The notes: generated by a model from the sequence alone, not told the origin. Numbered from the stretch's first letter, positions 16,546 through 25,956 are shown. The stretch is DNA of 64,000 bases from Bacillaceae bacterium OF18-1A (GCA_027694045.1 JAQEWB010000001.1:1178001-1242000), one strand, 5' to 3'. Numbers and translations are program-made.

Positions 16546-17376
16546 TTATTTTTTCACTACAGGAATTTGAATTTCTGTTACTTGTTCCTCTGGGTTTTCT
16601 GTTACAGACCAATCAATTAATCCGATTTCAATTGAATCCCCGCTCACTTCGTATCCTTCTTGATCAATGTATTTCATTATCTTCCTATATGTTATATCTG
16701 TCTCTTCATATGGCCCATGATGATACGCACAAGCAAATATCCCTGCTTTAATTTCCTCTGAACTATGTACTTGAAAAGGCATATAATCCAAAAGTATAAA
16801 AACACTGTTATATGCTTGAAAATTATTTTGAATTAATGCATTTTTAGAAACTGTTACACCAATATCTCCAGAGAATAAGCTATCATCCATTTGTTTCATA
16901 TTTTTTTGCAACGAATGGATATAATACTCAAACATGTCATCTGTTGTATTTGGTGCGACTGCAATCGCTGTAATTTTTCTCTTTGTAATTTCTTTGATTA
17001 CCATTTGCTCATCTTTAACTTTCGTTGCTTCCTTAATTAAATGAATTCTATGTTTCATTTTCGCCAAAGCGTACTCAATGTCTCTTTGTTTTTTCAGCAT
17101 CAGTTCTTGCTGCTTTTCAAGCAAATCGAGTGCATAATCTGGATTTCGTTCATCCATATATTTTTTAATTTCCTTTAACGGAATATTTAACTGACGTAAA
17201 AATTTAATCATATCCAATAGTGAGAACTGATCGATTGTGTAATAGCGATAATTCGTTTGTGGATCCACAATTGATGGATGAAAAATTCCTTTTTCATCAT
17301 AATAGCGTAATGTCGATTCCGCTATATTATGCATTTTTGCCATTTCTCCAATTGTAAAGCGTTTATTTAATAACAT
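16546..17376 (-). CDS. MerR-family regulator with GyrI-like effector domain (BmrR/BltR type)
   Basis: 276 residues. A winged helix-turn-helix lies at 7-75 (FTIGEMAKMHNIAESTLRYY...). A dimerising coiled coil follows at about 78-120. The C-terminal domain from about 125 (RKITAIAVAPN...GIFACAYHHGPYEETDITYRKIMKYI) matches the BmrR/GyrI drug-binding fold with its HHGPYEET motif. It should bind the operator in front of the downstream MATE gene and induce it when a cationic compound binds. GGAGAAGGG precedes ATG. Confidence 0.92.
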   Translation of the reverse strand: MLLNKRFTIGEMAKMHNIAESTLRYYDEKGIFHPSIVDPQTNYRYYTIDQFSLLDMIKFLRQLNIPLKEIKKYMDERNPDYALDLLEKQQELMLKKQRDIEYALAKMKHRIHLIKEATKVKDEQMVIKEITKRKITAIAVAPNTTDDMFEYYIHSLQKNMKQMDDSLFSGDIGVTVSKNALIQNNFQAYNSVFILLDYMPFQVHSSEEIKAGIFACAYHHGPYEETDITYRKIMKYIDQEGYEVSGDSIEIGLIDWSVTENPEEQVTEIQIPVVKK

Positions 17377-17638
17377 ATGCCCTTCTCCAATTCGTTAAAA
17401 ATGTAGCCTTATTTCTTCTTATTATATGCTGATTTTCTCCATACCTAAATCGAATCCTATCATGAAAATCTGCTATTTTTTCATTGATTTTTAATAAAAT
17501 TTATTATATATTAATTACAGGTTCAAATTACGAGTTCAAAAGAACTTGTAATCAGACCCCTTGTTTAATGGGTTTTACATATTTTCATTAGGCAAATTCC
17601 GAGAAATCGTATGATAAAAATGACGAGGAGAGGATCAG
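17377..17638. other. divergent intergenic region, merR to gerN-like gene
   Basis: Contains a - strand CATATAATA that may be the merR -10, and a hairpin-forming inverted repeat at 17527-17552 (ATTACGAGTTC-AAAA-GAACTTGTAAT, one mismatch). The repeat lies about 85 bases before the antiporter start and could be an operator or a leader hairpin. No known riboswitch pattern was recognised. Confidence 0.45.
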
Positions 17639-18802
17639 ATGGAATTCGAATTTTTCTTTCAAATTGCACTTATTTTATTAAGTACAAAGCTTGCTGGTGA
17701 CCTTAGTGTTAGATTAGGTCAACCATCTGTACTAGGTAAATTAATTGTCGGTATCGTTATCGGTCCAGCTGTATTAGGTTGGATTGAAAATTCAGAGCTT
17801 TTAACACAATTAAGTAATGTCGGTGTTATTCTTTTAATGTTTATGGCAGGACTTGAAACAGACTTAGAGGAATTAAACGCAAATCGTAATTCTTCTTTAG
17901 CTGTTGCACTTGGAGGTATCATTCTACCATTCGTAGGTGGCTACGTTTCTGGTCTTGTTATGGGAATGGAACAAGGAAATGCTGTATTTTTAGGATTACT
18001 TCTATGTGCGACAAGTGTTAGTATTTCCGTACAAACACTTCGCGATTTAGGAAAGATGAAAACACGTGAAAGTACTACGATGCTTGGAGCTGCTGTATTT
18101 GATGACATTCTTGTTGTTATTTTATTAGCATTTGCAATGAGCTTCTTAGGTACAGACGATGTTAACTTAACAATGGTTATCTTGAAGAAAGTTGTATTCT
18201 TCGCTTCTATTATTTTAATCGGATGGAAAGGTGTTCCTGCGATTATGCGCTGGTTATCACCATTACGCGTATCGGAGTCTATCGTGAGCGCAGCACTTAT
18301 CATCTGTTTCTCATTCGCATATTTCGGCGAATTGTTAGGAATTGCTGGTATTATCGGTGCTTTCGCAGCTGGTATCGCTATTTCTCAAACGAACTACAAG
18401 CATGAAGTAGAAAAGAAAGTAGAACCAATCGCTTACGCTATGTTCGTACCAGTATTCTTTGTAAGTATCGGTATGAATATTACATTTGACGGTATTGGTG
18501 ATCAAATTTGGTTCATCTTAGCATTAACTGCTATTGCTGTATTAACGAAACTAATTGGTTGTGGATTCGGTGCACGAATGACTGGATTTGACGCTAAGTC
18601 TTCTGCAATTATCGGTGCTGGAATGGTTTCTCGTGGTGAAGTTGCTCTTATCATTGCAGGAACAGGACTTTCCTCTGGCCTATTAGCACAAGATTACTTT
18701 ACAGCAATCGTAATTGTCGTTATTTTAACTACAATGATTACACCACCAATGTTAAAATACACTTTCGGTGCTAAAGATAAAGCAATGAAAACAAGTAAAT
18801 AA
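17639..18802 (+). CDS. gerN: Na+/H+(-K+) antiporter of the GerN/NapA type (CPA2)
   Basis: 387 residues, the length recalled for B. cereus GerN. About 12-13 membrane helices, with the CPA2 features LGKLIVGIVIGPAVLGWI, MFMAGLETDLEEL and the ion-site region TMLGAAVFDDILVVILLA. The C-terminal cytoplasmic tail is short, with no RCK/TrkA domain. GerN exchanges Na+ for H+/K+ and is needed for inosine germination in B. cereus. The gene is single, with GAGGAGAGG before ATG and a strong terminator after it. It could instead be the GerT paralogue. Confidence 0.75.
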   Translation: MEFEFFFQIALILLSTKLAGDLSVRLGQPSVLGKLIVGIVIGPAVLGWIENSELLTQLSNVGVILLMFMAGLETDLEELNANRNSSLAVALGGIILPFVGGYVSGLVMGMEQGNAVFLGLLLCATSVSISVQTLRDLGKMKTRESTTMLGAAVFDDILVVILLAFAMSFLGTDDVNLTMVILKKVVFFASIILIGWKGVPAIMRWLSPLRVSESIVSAALIICFSFAYFGELLGIAGIIGAFAAGIAISQTNYKHEVEKKVEPIAYAMFVPVFFVSIGMNITFDGIGDQIWFILALTAIAVLTKLIGCGFGARMTGFDAKSSAIIGAGMVSRGEVALIIAGTGLSSGLLAQDYFTAIVIVVILTTMITPPMLKYTFGAKDKAMKTSK

Positions 18803-18814
18803 GTTTATTACGCG

Positions 18815-18856
18815 AAAAGGAGATTATTATCTTATAAGATAGTAATCTCCTTTTTT
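18815..18856 (+). terminator. terminator of the gerN-like gene
   Basis: AAAAGGAGATTA...TAATCTCCTTTTTT with a near-continuous inner stem. Confidence 0.92.
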
Positions 18857-18865
18857 GTTTTATCT

Positions 18866-19135
18866 TTAAACAATCTCATTTTTTTTTAACCATTTTTCAA
18901 AAATAGTTTCAGCTTCTTCTTCTTCGCCAAATGAATATACTTTAATTCCGTAATTCTTTACGTATTCACCTAACTTCATTTCACTTACTTTCTGATAGAA
19001 ACTTCCTGCTTCATAGTCTGGGATGTACGCATCCCAGACTGCCTCATTGATTTTTTTGTATGCGATCACTTCTAAATCGTATCCCTCTTCATAATAACCA
19101 ATGTGATAATGTTGGCTAGGATCATATTTTGTCAT
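18866..19135 (-). CDS. small hypothetical cytoplasmic protein
   Basis: 89 residues, acidic, no signal or membrane segment (MTKYDPSQHYHIGYYEEGYD at the start, EEEEAETIFEKWLKKNEIV at the end). I do not recognise the family. The start ATG 19135 has AAGGAGGGG upstream; an in-frame extension to 19171 precedes that site. It faces the gerN-like terminator and is followed upstream by dispersed repeat copy 4. Confidence 0.7.
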   Translation of the reverse strand: MTKYDPSQHYHIGYYEEGYDLEVIAYKKINEAVWDAYIPDYEAGSFYQKVSEMKLGEYVKNYGIKVYSFGEEEEAETIFEKWLKKNEIV

Positions 19136-19174
19136 AAAATTCCCCTCCTTAAAAAACTTATCATATTTCACATA

Positions 19175-19252
19175 ATAAAGTGAAACTTTAATCAGCTCCC
19201 ACCAAATTTTGATGTGGGAGTTTTACTGCCCAGAAAATAGCGGAATAAACAA
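19175..19252 (+). repeat. short dispersed repeat copy 4 (bcr-like)
   Basis: ATAAAGTGAAACTTTAATC, then a hairpin CTCCCAC...GTGGGAG, TTTTACTGCCC and GAAAATAGCGG. The hairpin sequence differs from copy 1 but pairing is kept. Confidence 0.75.
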
Positions 19253-19254
19253 AA

Positions 19255-19278
19255 GCGAGCTGTATATTACAGCTCACT
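19255..19278 (-). terminator. weak terminator after the aminotransferase
   Basis: GAGCTGTA and TACAGCTC flank 3 bases; a short T-tract follows on the - strand. Confidence 0.5.
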
Positions 19279-19285
19279 CGATTAA

Positions 19286-20635
19286 TCAAATACGTTCCAT
19301 CGCCGTCTTCAAAGTTCCAACAACAAATGCAATTTCTTCACTTGAAATAACGAGCGGTGGTGCTAATGTTAAGACATTATTATAACCTGCTGTCGTCATA
19401 CCGTTGCGCCCTATAATAAGTCCCTTTTCTTTACAAGCATTTACAACACTTGCAATTTTGTCGTTATCAATTGGCTCTTTCGTCTCTTTATCATTTACTA
19501 GTTCGATACCAACTAATAGACCTTTTCCTCTAATATTCCCAACAAGTGGATGGTCTCCAATTTCACCTTTTAGTTGCTCTAATAAAAGGGAACCCATTTG
19601 TGCCGATCGCTCAATTAAATTTTCATTTTCCATAATCTCTAAATTTTTAAGTGCTAGTGCACAAGCTGCTGGATTTCCACCGAATGTATTTATATGACGG
19701 AAGAATTCATATTCTCCCTTACCTTTAAATTCTTCATAAATTTCTTTTTTCACAGCTGTGGCTGATAACGGTAAATATGCACTTGTAATCCCTTTTGCCA
19801 TCGTAATAATATCTGGCTTCACATCATAATTCATAAAACCAAATGCTTTTCCTGTACGACCAAAACCACAAATTACTTCATCGCTAATGAGTAGTGCACC
19901 GTGCTTTTGACACGTTTCATGAACAGCTTTCATATAGTCTTGTGGTGGCATTAAAATACCTCCGCCTGTAATAATTGGCTCCATAATAAAGGCCGCGATT
20001 GTTTCACTTAATTCCCACGTCATAACACGATCGACTTCTTTCACACACTCTACGTCATAAATATGCTGCCCTTCAATTTCAGGCATACGGTAACAATCTG
20101 GCGGTGTTACATGTAAAAAACCTGAAGCAAATGGCTCATATTGATATCTACGCTGTGCTTGTCCCGTCGCTGCCATCGTTGCCATTGTATTCCCATGATA
20201 ACCGCGGTAACGTGACATAAATTTATAACGGTGCGGTTCACCTTTGTGAGCATAATATTGCCTTGCTATTTTAAAAGCTGTTTCATTCGCTTCTGAACCA
20301 CTATTTGAGAAGAAAATAACGTACTCTCCTCCAAGCCACTCATTTAACTTTTCAGCAAGCTTTATAGCTGGCTCATGTGATTGTGACATCGGAAAGTAGG
20401 ATAATGTTTGTAATTGTTCATAAGCCGCTTCCGCAAGTTCTTTTCTTCCATACCCACTATTCACACACCAAAGACCACTCATCCCATCTAAATACCTTTT
20501 TCCTTGTATATCTTCAACCCAGCATCCTTCTGCTTTTGCCCCTACCATCGTATTACTTGGACTAAAGGGACGCATTCCATGCCAAACATATTGCTCATCT
20601 TTTGCTAACAATTCATCGGTTTGTTTCGTTTTCAT
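19286..20635 (-). CDS. class III (omega) PLP-dependent aminotransferase
   Basis: 449 residues. Fold-type I, class III landmarks: SNSGSEANETAFKIAR (phosphate binding), YRGYHGNTMATM, ISDEVICGFGRTGKAFG, and the Schiff-base Lys in ITMAKGITSAYLPLSA. It is close to the beta-alanine/taurine/omega-amino acid:pyruvate group often annotated as BioA-like; no other biotin gene is near. The amino donor cannot be decided. Start is ATG 20635 (or 20638), eight bases after AAGGTGG; the frame is open to 20689 without a ribosome site. Downstream of, and possibly co-regulated with, the symporter pair. Confidence 0.88.
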   Translation of the reverse strand: MKTKQTDELLAKDEQYVWHGMRPFSPSNTMVGAKAEGCWVEDIQGKRYLDGMSGLWCVNSGYGRKELAEAAYEQLQTLSYFPMSQSHEPAIKLAEKLNEWLGGEYVIFFSNSGSEANETAFKIARQYYAHKGEPHRYKFMSRYRGYHGNTMATMAATGQAQRRYQYEPFASGFLHVTPPDCYRMPEIEGQHIYDVECVKEVDRVMTWELSETIAAFIMEPIITGGGILMPPQDYMKAVHETCQKHGALLISDEVICGFGRTGKAFGFMNYDVKPDIITMAKGITSAYLPLSATAVKKEIYEEFKGKGEYEFFRHINTFGGNPAACALALKNLEIMENENLIERSAQMGSLLLEQLKGEIGDHPLVGNIRGKGLLVGIELVNDKETKEPIDNDKIASVVNACKEKGLIIGRNGMTTAGYNNVLTLAPPLVISSEEIAFVVGTLKTAMERI

Positions 20636-20786
20636 CATCTCTTCCACCTTCCATAACAACTTATTTTCACAAAGCTGCGCTGGTGCCATGATGATTTAAA
20701 TTTCTCCCTGCCTATTTTCATTCCACAAAATAAAGATAAATCCTACTAATAGTAAAGGAATATTTATAAGAAAACGACAAAAGTAA

Positions 20787-20824
20787 AAGGAGCTTTTCTT
20801 ATAATTAGAAAAGCCCCTCTTTTT
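20787..20824 (-). terminator. terminator of the symporter operon
   Basis: On the - strand AGAGGGGCTTTTCT pairs with AGAAAAGCTCCTTTT around AATTAT. Confidence 0.8.
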
Positions 20825-22374
20825 TAATGCGAAGATGCATCGCTAATACCATGGCCAGTATTAGATTTAACAAGAATTTCATCAAATTTTGCTACATCTT
20901 CTTTCTTACTAGAGAAAATAGTTCCTAAGTAGGCCGCTAGGAAGCCGAGTGGGATTGAAATAATGCCAGGAGTCGTATATGGGAATATCGCTTCTCCGAC
21001 AAAAATAGCTTTTCCAGCTACAGGGTTCCAAACATTTGGACTTAACGCCACAAGAACAATTGCTGATACGAGTCCGACGATCATACCAGAAATAGCACCT
21101 GTTGTATTAAAGCGTTTCCAATAAATCGTAAATAATATAACTGGTAAGTTAGCACTCGCCGCAACTGCAAACGCTAATGAAACTAAAAATGCTACATTTA
21201 ACGTTTGAGCAAATAACGCAAGTATAATAGATAATACGGCTACTCCAATAGACGCATAACGAGCCATTGACACTTGCTCTTTTTCCGTAGACTTTCCTTT
21301 ACGAATAATCTCATTATAAAAATCATGTGCGAATGCTGATGCTGCTGTTAATACAAGTCCTGCTACTACAGCTAAAATGGTCGCAAAGGCAATTGCTGAT
21401 ACGAAAGCAAATAAGAAGTCTCCTCCTAATGCTTTAGCTAATAATGGTGCCGCCATATTCCCCGCAGGATTTGCTTTAATAATTGCTTCATTTCCTACAA
21501 ACGCAGCTGCTCCAAATCCTAAGAAAATTGTCATAATATAAAATGCCCCAATTAGCCACGTAGCATATACTACAGATTGACGTGCAGTTTTTGCATCACG
21601 CACTGTAAAAAAGCGTACAAGAATATGTGGTAATCCCGCTGTACCGAGGACTAGTCCTAAATTTAAGGACAATGTATCAAGCCCATCTTTATACTTTACT
21701 CCTGGATTTAAAAACGAATCTTGTAATGGAGTAGCTGTTTTCATTTGAGCGAACATCTCTGTTACACTGAAATTAAACTTTGAGAAAACGATAACAGAAA
21801 TAATAAATGTACCCGCCATAAGTAAGACAGCCTTTACAATCTGTACCCAACTCGTTGCTGTCATACCTCCAAAAATAACGTATACGGTCATAAGTGTACC
21901 AACAATTAATACAGATGTCGTATACTCGATGCCTAATAACAGTTTAATAAGTGCGCCCGCACCAACTAATTGGGCAATCATATAAAAAATTGAAATCGTC
22001 ATCGTATTTAGCGCTGCAATACCACGAACTTTTTTCGCATCAAAACGTGCGGCAATCATATCAGCAAGCGTATACTTCCCTAAATTTCTAAGCGGTTCTG
22101 CAACAAGGTATAACACAACTAAATACGCAACTAAAAAGCCAATACTATAAAAGAATCCATCAAACCCGGTTAAAGCTATCGCTCCAGCAATACCGAGAAA
22201 TGAAGCAGCAGACATGTAATCTCCGGCAATAGCCAGACCATTTTGCCAACCAGTTAATCCTCCTCCAGCTGTATAAAATTCACTCGCATTTTTCGTTTTC
22301 TTCGATGCAAAATAGGTGATGACAAGCGTACCAAGGACAATAATTAAAAATAGGGCGAAAGCAGTAGTATTCAA
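20824..22374 (-). CDS. sodium:solute symporter, acetate (ActP/MctC) type
   Basis: 516 residues, about 13 membrane helices of the SSS family. It has the family phrase GDYMSAASFLGIAGAIALTGFDGFFYSIGFLVAYLVVLYLVAEPLRNLGKYTLADMIAARF split over helices 2-3, and TATSWVQIVKAVLLMAGTF. Such proteins import acetate, pyruvate or other short monocarboxylates with Na+. It corresponds to the B. subtilis YwcA arrangement. The start is TTG, six bases after AGGGG in the end of the DUF485 gene, two bases after that gene's stop, so the two are translationally coupled. Confidence 0.92.
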   Translation of the reverse strand: MNTTAFALFLIIVLGTLVITYFASKKTKNASEFYTAGGGLTGWQNGLAIAGDYMSAASFLGIAGAIALTGFDGFFYSIGFLVAYLVVLYLVAEPLRNLGKYTLADMIAARFDAKKVRGIAALNTMTISIFYMIAQLVGAGALIKLLLGIEYTTSVLIVGTLMTVYVIFGGMTATSWVQIVKAVLLMAGTFIISVIVFSKFNFSVTEMFAQMKTATPLQDSFLNPGVKYKDGLDTLSLNLGLVLGTAGLPHILVRFFTVRDAKTARQSVVYATWLIGAFYIMTIFLGFGAAAFVGNEAIIKANPAGNMAAPLLAKALGGDFLFAFVSAIAFATILAVVAGLVLTAASAFAHDFYNEIIRKGKSTEKEQVSMARYASIGVAVLSIILALFAQTLNVAFLVSLAFAVAASANLPVILFTIYWKRFNTTGAISGMIVGLVSAIVLVALSPNVWNPVAGKAIFVGEAIFPYTTPGIISIPLGFLAAYLGTIFSSKKEDVAKFDEILVKSNTGHGISDASSH

Positions 22375-22376
22375 AC

Positions 22377-22718
22377 CTATCCCCTCCCCTTTTGCATGTC
22401 TTGCAGAATTTTTTGCGAGATTTCATCAAAGGATTCTGCTTTCTTGCTATAAATCATACATAACGCCCACGTCATAATAAATTGGGCAAAAGCAAAGATC
22501 CACGCCCATGTAACATCACCAAATGCTGGTGTATTGAGCACCTTTGAATACGATGTTAAAATAGGAAGTGCAATAAAAAAACTTAAAAAGAAAATACTCA
22601 TGGGAACGATAAACTTCTTCTTCGTATTTAATAACAATTGAAATTCTTCTGACTGAACAACCTCTGTATAATTAACCCCATCTTGTAACTTACGCGCTGA
22701 CGTATCATCTCGTTTCAT
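22377..22718 (-). CDS. DUF485 membrane protein, partner of the symporter
   Basis: 113 residues with two membrane helices (FIVPMSIFFLSFFIALPILTSY; VTWAWIFAFAQFIMTWALCMIY). DUF485 proteins (YjcH, YwcB) almost always precede an ActP-type symporter, as here. Their role is presumed accessory to transport. AGAGGGGA precedes ATG. Confidence 0.9.
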   Translation of the reverse strand: MKRDDTSARKLQDGVNYTEVVQSEEFQLLLNTKKKFIVPMSIFFLSFFIALPILTSYSKVLNTPAFGDVTWAWIFAFAQFIMTWALCMIYSKKAESFDEISQKILQDMQKGRG

Positions 22719-22928
22719 TTTCCAATCCCCTCTCCAACTTGAAATACAATTCCCCCTCGAATGCCAAAATGCAAATTTTATAAATATTCAGAAACTTACA
22801 TTTATTTTAGACAATCTATACATTCCTGCAAAGATTTTTCGATAGACATTTTTCGGCATTTTCTCCTAAATTTTTAATATACTTTTCTAACATAAAAAGA
22901 CGCTCTCATAATCCTTTTCCTCATTAAA

Positions 22929-22959
22929 ACAGAAGTGGCACTTATCGCACCACTTCTGT
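22929..22959 (-). terminator. terminator overlapping the hydroxylase stop codon
   Basis: ACAGAAGTGG and CCACTTCTGT enclose 11 bases; the gene's TAA lies in the loop. Confidence 0.8.
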
Positions 22960-23571
22960 CTTTTTCTCTTTTTCTAAATTACGTGCTGTTTCGCTTAACT
23001 CAACTTCTTTTCCATCTTTCAGCGTTCCAAATATAAAATCGAATACTGGATTGGAAACACCAAACCAAAACTTTTCATTTTTATAATGGTGTAATATATG
23101 CTGTTTTTTTAGCCATCTGCCAAACTTAGTGAAAGGACGAATTGGTCTATGTGCAATATAATGCTTCCATTCATAAACGAGAAGCATTATAATCATTCCA
23201 ATGCCAAATGAAAGTGTAATAGTAACACTTTTTGCAATACCATATGATATAAGCAAATATATAGTAAAGCTAGGTATACTAAACCATACAGGCAAAAATA
23301 AAAGTTTTAAATCATCTGGATATACGTGATGATCATAATGTAATCTTCTTAACATTTTCAATAAAAGTGCGTTTTTAGGCGGCTTTATATGGAATAAAAA
23401 ACGATGTGTCATATATTCGTTAAACGTATAAAAAATAATTCCAAACAGACACGCTAACATACCAAACCATGTAAAAAATTGCATTTTTAAAATAATGATG
23501 AAAATAAATAGAATACTATACATAATAACAATATCATGTTGTAAAAAGAACTCTTTCCCCACCCTCTTCAT
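22942..23571 (-). CDS. fatty acid hydroxylase / sterol desaturase superfamily membrane enzyme
   Basis: 209 residues, about four membrane helices. The di-iron histidine clusters are present in order: HRFLFH, HYDHH, HYIAH and HILHHYKNE. Such enzymes hydroxylate or desaturate membrane lipids using O2; the substrate here is unknown. ATG 23571 follows AAAGGGGGAAGAAAG; the longer open frame to 23637 has no ribosome site. It is third in a leftward group after a LysE exporter and a 97-residue gene. Confidence 0.88.
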   Translation of the reverse strand: MKRVGKEFFLQHDIVIMYSILFIFIIILKMQFFTWFGMLACLFGIIFYTFNEYMTHRFLFHIKPPKNALLLKMLRRLHYDHHVYPDDLKLLFLPVWFSIPSFTIYLLISYGIAKSVTITLSFGIGMIIMLLVYEWKHYIAHRPIRPFTKFGRWLKKQHILHHYKNEKFWFGVSNPVFDFIFGTLKDGKEVELSETARNLEKEKKTEVVR

Positions 23572-23638
23572 CTTTCTTCCCCCTTTTCTCAAAAAACAGC
23601 CGCAACATATCGTTACGACTATTTCTATTCTATTCACT

Positions 23639-23932
23639 TTACAAATTTGCCCGTTGCTCTATTGCCGAGAAAAAATTGTTCGGTCCAAATATATTTTGCT
23701 TCGGAATAATATGTTCCACTGCAAATACTGTTACTTCTCCCCTTTGTACTTCTCCAATAATAAGACCAAATGCTTCATGATTTACTGCAAATGTCGGTTG
23801 CTTTGTTTGTAGCAATCTTGCTGCATTATGAAATACAGCTTCATATAGTGGGTTCCTATCAGTAATTTCTTTCCGAATTTTTGGTGATAACGTAATAATA
23901 ATTTCTTTTCCGTCAATAGTGGTTCGATACAT
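23639..23932 (-). CDS. hypothetical 97-residue protein
   Basis: Soluble, no signal peptide (begins MYRTTIDGKEIIITLSPKIR, ends FGPNNFFSAIEQRANL). Family not recognised. ATG 23932 has AAGGGGAG eight bases upstream. It lies 19 bases downstream of the LysE gene and 67 bases before the hydroxylase, so the three are probably one transcript. Confidence 0.7.
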   Translation of the reverse strand: MYRTTIDGKEIIITLSPKIRKEITDRNPLYEAVFHNAARLLQTKQPTFAVNHEAFGLIIGEVQRGEVTVFAVEHIIPKQNIFGPNNFFSAIEQRANL

Positions 23933-23951
23933 AAAAATCTCCCCTTCAATC

Positions 23952-24584
23952 TTATATGAACAACTGTAAAGCTTTGTATGCAAAATGGATAGAATATCCT
24001 ACTAAAATAACACCTGCTCCGGCTGTTATATAGCCAAGTGCTTTTTTCTTTAATAAAGTTCTTCCAAAATGTACAGAAAAAGCAATATTTAAATTCCACA
24101 AAATAATCCCAACAATAATGCAAAGACTGTACAAAAAAGCATCTTGTTTCGTTACCTTCGTAAGCAACGAGCTAAGTGTGCTTCCGTATATACCAAACCA
24201 AAAAACAAGATTTAATGGATTGGATATTGCAATTAAAAATCCTGCCATAAAAGATTGTTTAAGGCCACCCACCTCTTCTTTGTTATATTCCATATTCGAG
24301 TGGGAAATTCCTTGTTTTACACTTTGAAATCCTAAATAAAATAACAAGAAAAACCCCGTGCAATACATAAAGGCTTGTACATATGTATACATAAACACAG
24401 AAGATAAACCGAAGTAAATGAGAAGCATAAACAAAATATCTGCAGTCATTCCACCAATTCCAACAATCCACGCATGCCAAAATCCGCGTTCAATTCCTCG
24501 TTTTAACATTTCAATATTAATCGGACCTACCGGTGCAGCTAATGAAATACCTAATACAATTTGCTGTATAATTACTCCAAACAT
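23952..24584 (-). CDS. LysE/RhtB-family amino acid exporter
   Basis: 210 residues with six membrane helices. The N-terminal GISLAAPVGPINIEMLKRGIERGF is the LysE signature, and AISNPLNLVFWFGIY is the second conserved block. Relatives export lysine, threonine or homoserine lactone-like compounds. AAAGGA precedes ATG. First gene of the leftward group. Confidence 0.92.
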   Translation of the reverse strand: MFGVIIQQIVLGISLAAPVGPINIEMLKRGIERGFWHAWIVGIGGMTADILFMLLIYFGLSSVFMYTYVQAFMYCTGFFLLFYLGFQSVKQGISHSNMEYNKEEVGGLKQSFMAGFLIAISNPLNLVFWFGIYGSTLSSLLTKVTKQDAFLYSLCIIVGIILWNLNIAFSVHFGRTLLKKKALGYITAGAGVILVGYSIHFAYKALQLFI

Positions 24585-24698
24585 CGTTTTATCCTTTCTA
24601 CATCCCTTACTATTAATTAATGATATAAATGTAAAAAATAGACTAGCTATCCTAAGAATTATTCACTACTAAAATCCCCATTTTTATCCAAAATATGC

Positions 24699-24726
24699 AA
24701 AAGAGCCATCTAAATGATGGCCCTTA
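24699..24726 (-). terminator. terminator of the YqcI/YcgG-type gene
   Basis: On the - strand AAGGGCCATC and GATGGCTCTTTT flank ATTTA. Confidence 0.85.
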
Positions 24727-25452
24727 TTTCTCTACTTTATGATGGAAAGGACACTTCCCTTTGAGCGGCTCAATATCATCTCCAATGAAATACTGTTTCC
24801 ATTCACGATGACCTTCATCACCATAGTGACTAATGTTAGGATGCTTTGGCAACTGATCCCATTTCTCAACTCGCTCTCTAACCATTTGCCTTGAATATGC
24901 CCCTTTAGGACGATCCCCTTCTAATCCATCAAAAATAGTACGTGGCTGGAAACCGATGACGAGAGAATTCCCTAAATTTCTAGTTTTTCGCTGTTTATAA
25001 GCTGGCGCATTCCCAAACGCAAATATTGGTTCACCACCAAATGAAAATTCCCATAAATAATGGTCTGGATTTGCTGGAATTTGCTGTGGCCACGTTTGAT
25101 CATCATTTTCATGTAAATATTGTAGTACTTTCCAAAAATAATCACGATAATATTCGAGTGATTGCTCTTCACGCTCTGGTTCTATAAATAGAAAAAAACC
25201 TCTTCTAACAAGCGGCTGCTCTTTCATTAACTCCAAAAAAGATAACATTGTATTTGGTAACTGGCTCCAATCATTATGCGGAAGAAACGAGTAACGAAGC
25301 TCGTTCTTTTTTAAAGCTGTTAGACCGAAATAACACGGAAAAGTTGGTTCTAACACGACACTCGAAAAGTTTTGAAATTCTTTTGCAACCCACTCTGGTA
25401 TATCCGTTCTCGTTCTCATTCCCTCATTATCTAATAAATAAGACTCATTCAT
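24724..25452 (-). CDS. YqcI/YcgG-family protein
   Basis: 242 residues, soluble. Family landmarks include PTFPCYFGLTALKKNELRYSF near the N-terminus, HYLWEFSFGGEPIFAFGNAPAY in the middle, and NLGNSLVIGFQPRTIFDGL with a Cys/His end (KGKCPFHH). The function of the family is unknown; a guanitoxin-pathway relative is a heme-like oxygenase, so an oxygenase role is possible but untested. GAGGTGAAAGG directly precedes ATG. Confidence 0.85.
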   Translation of the reverse strand: MNESYLLDNEGMRTRTDIPEWVAKEFQNFSSVVLEPTFPCYFGLTALKKNELRYSFLPHNDWSQLPNTMLSFLELMKEQPLVRRGFFLFIEPEREEQSLEYYRDYFWKVLQYLHENDDQTWPQQIPANPDHYLWEFSFGGEPIFAFGNAPAYKQRKTRNLGNSLVIGFQPRTIFDGLEGDRPKGAYSRQMVRERVEKWDQLPKHPNISHYGDEGHREWKQYFIGDDIEPLKGKCPFHHKVEK

Positions 25453-25571
25453 CCTTTCACCTCATTATGTATAGCATTCAATTAAGAATATTACATACTC
25501 AGCTTGTCCTATACCTTTTTAAACATTTGGCCAAAAAATTATTTAAAAATACAAAAATTTAAAACCGCTTA

Positions 25572-25601
25572 CTTGACTAATTTCTACCAATTCGTGTATA
25601 T
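25572..25601 (+). promoter_or_regulatory. promoter of cspD with long leader
   Basis: TTGACT, an 18-base spacer and TATATT. Transcription would start near 25608, giving a leader of about 105 bases before the ATG. Long structured leaders are usual for cold-shock genes. Confidence 0.6.
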
Positions 25602-25713
25602 TTAAATTAATCATTTAGCAGAATATTCAAGATTATAGCATTTTTAGTTTAATTATCTTTTTTATGAATTTCACTAAATGAAAAAAGCACAAGTTTTTAG
25701 GAGGAATTGTAAC

Positions 25714-25911
25714 ATGCAAGGAAAAGTAAAATGGTTTAACAACGAAAAAGGTTTTGGATTTATCGAAATGGAAGGCGCTGACGATGTATTCGTACATTTC
25801 TCTGCTATTCAAGGAGACGGCTACAAAGCTTTAGAAGAAGGTCAAGAAGTATCTTTCGACATTACTGAAGGAAATCGTGGACCTCAAGCTGCTAACGTAG
25901 TAAAACTTTAA
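25714..25911 (+). CDS. cspD: cold shock protein (CspD type)
   Basis: 65 residues, OB fold. RNP1 is KGFGFIEM and RNP2 is [27 protein letters not shown] matches B. subtilis CspD best. It binds single-stranded nucleic acid as an RNA chaperone. ATG 25714 is nine bases after AGGAGG; the upstream ATG at 25678 lies in the leader. The following genes (ypzA, ypeQ, ypeP) repeat the B. subtilis order, which supports the cspD name. Confidence 0.88.
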   Translation: MQGKVKWFNNEKGFGFIEMEGADDVFVHFSAIQGDGYKALEEGQEVSFDITEGNRGPQAANVVKL

Positions 25912-25924
25912 TCCAACATATAAC

Positions 25925-25956
25925 AGGAGGTTACCTTACTTGGTAACCTCCTTTAT
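25925..25956 (+). terminator. terminator of cspD
   Basis: AGGAGGTTACC and GGTAACCTCCT, loop TTACTT. Confidence 0.92.

Noticed and set aside
17527..17552. Riboswitch upstream of the gerN-like gene
   Set aside because: Only a simple hairpin is visible; none of the known aptamer consensus blocks are present.
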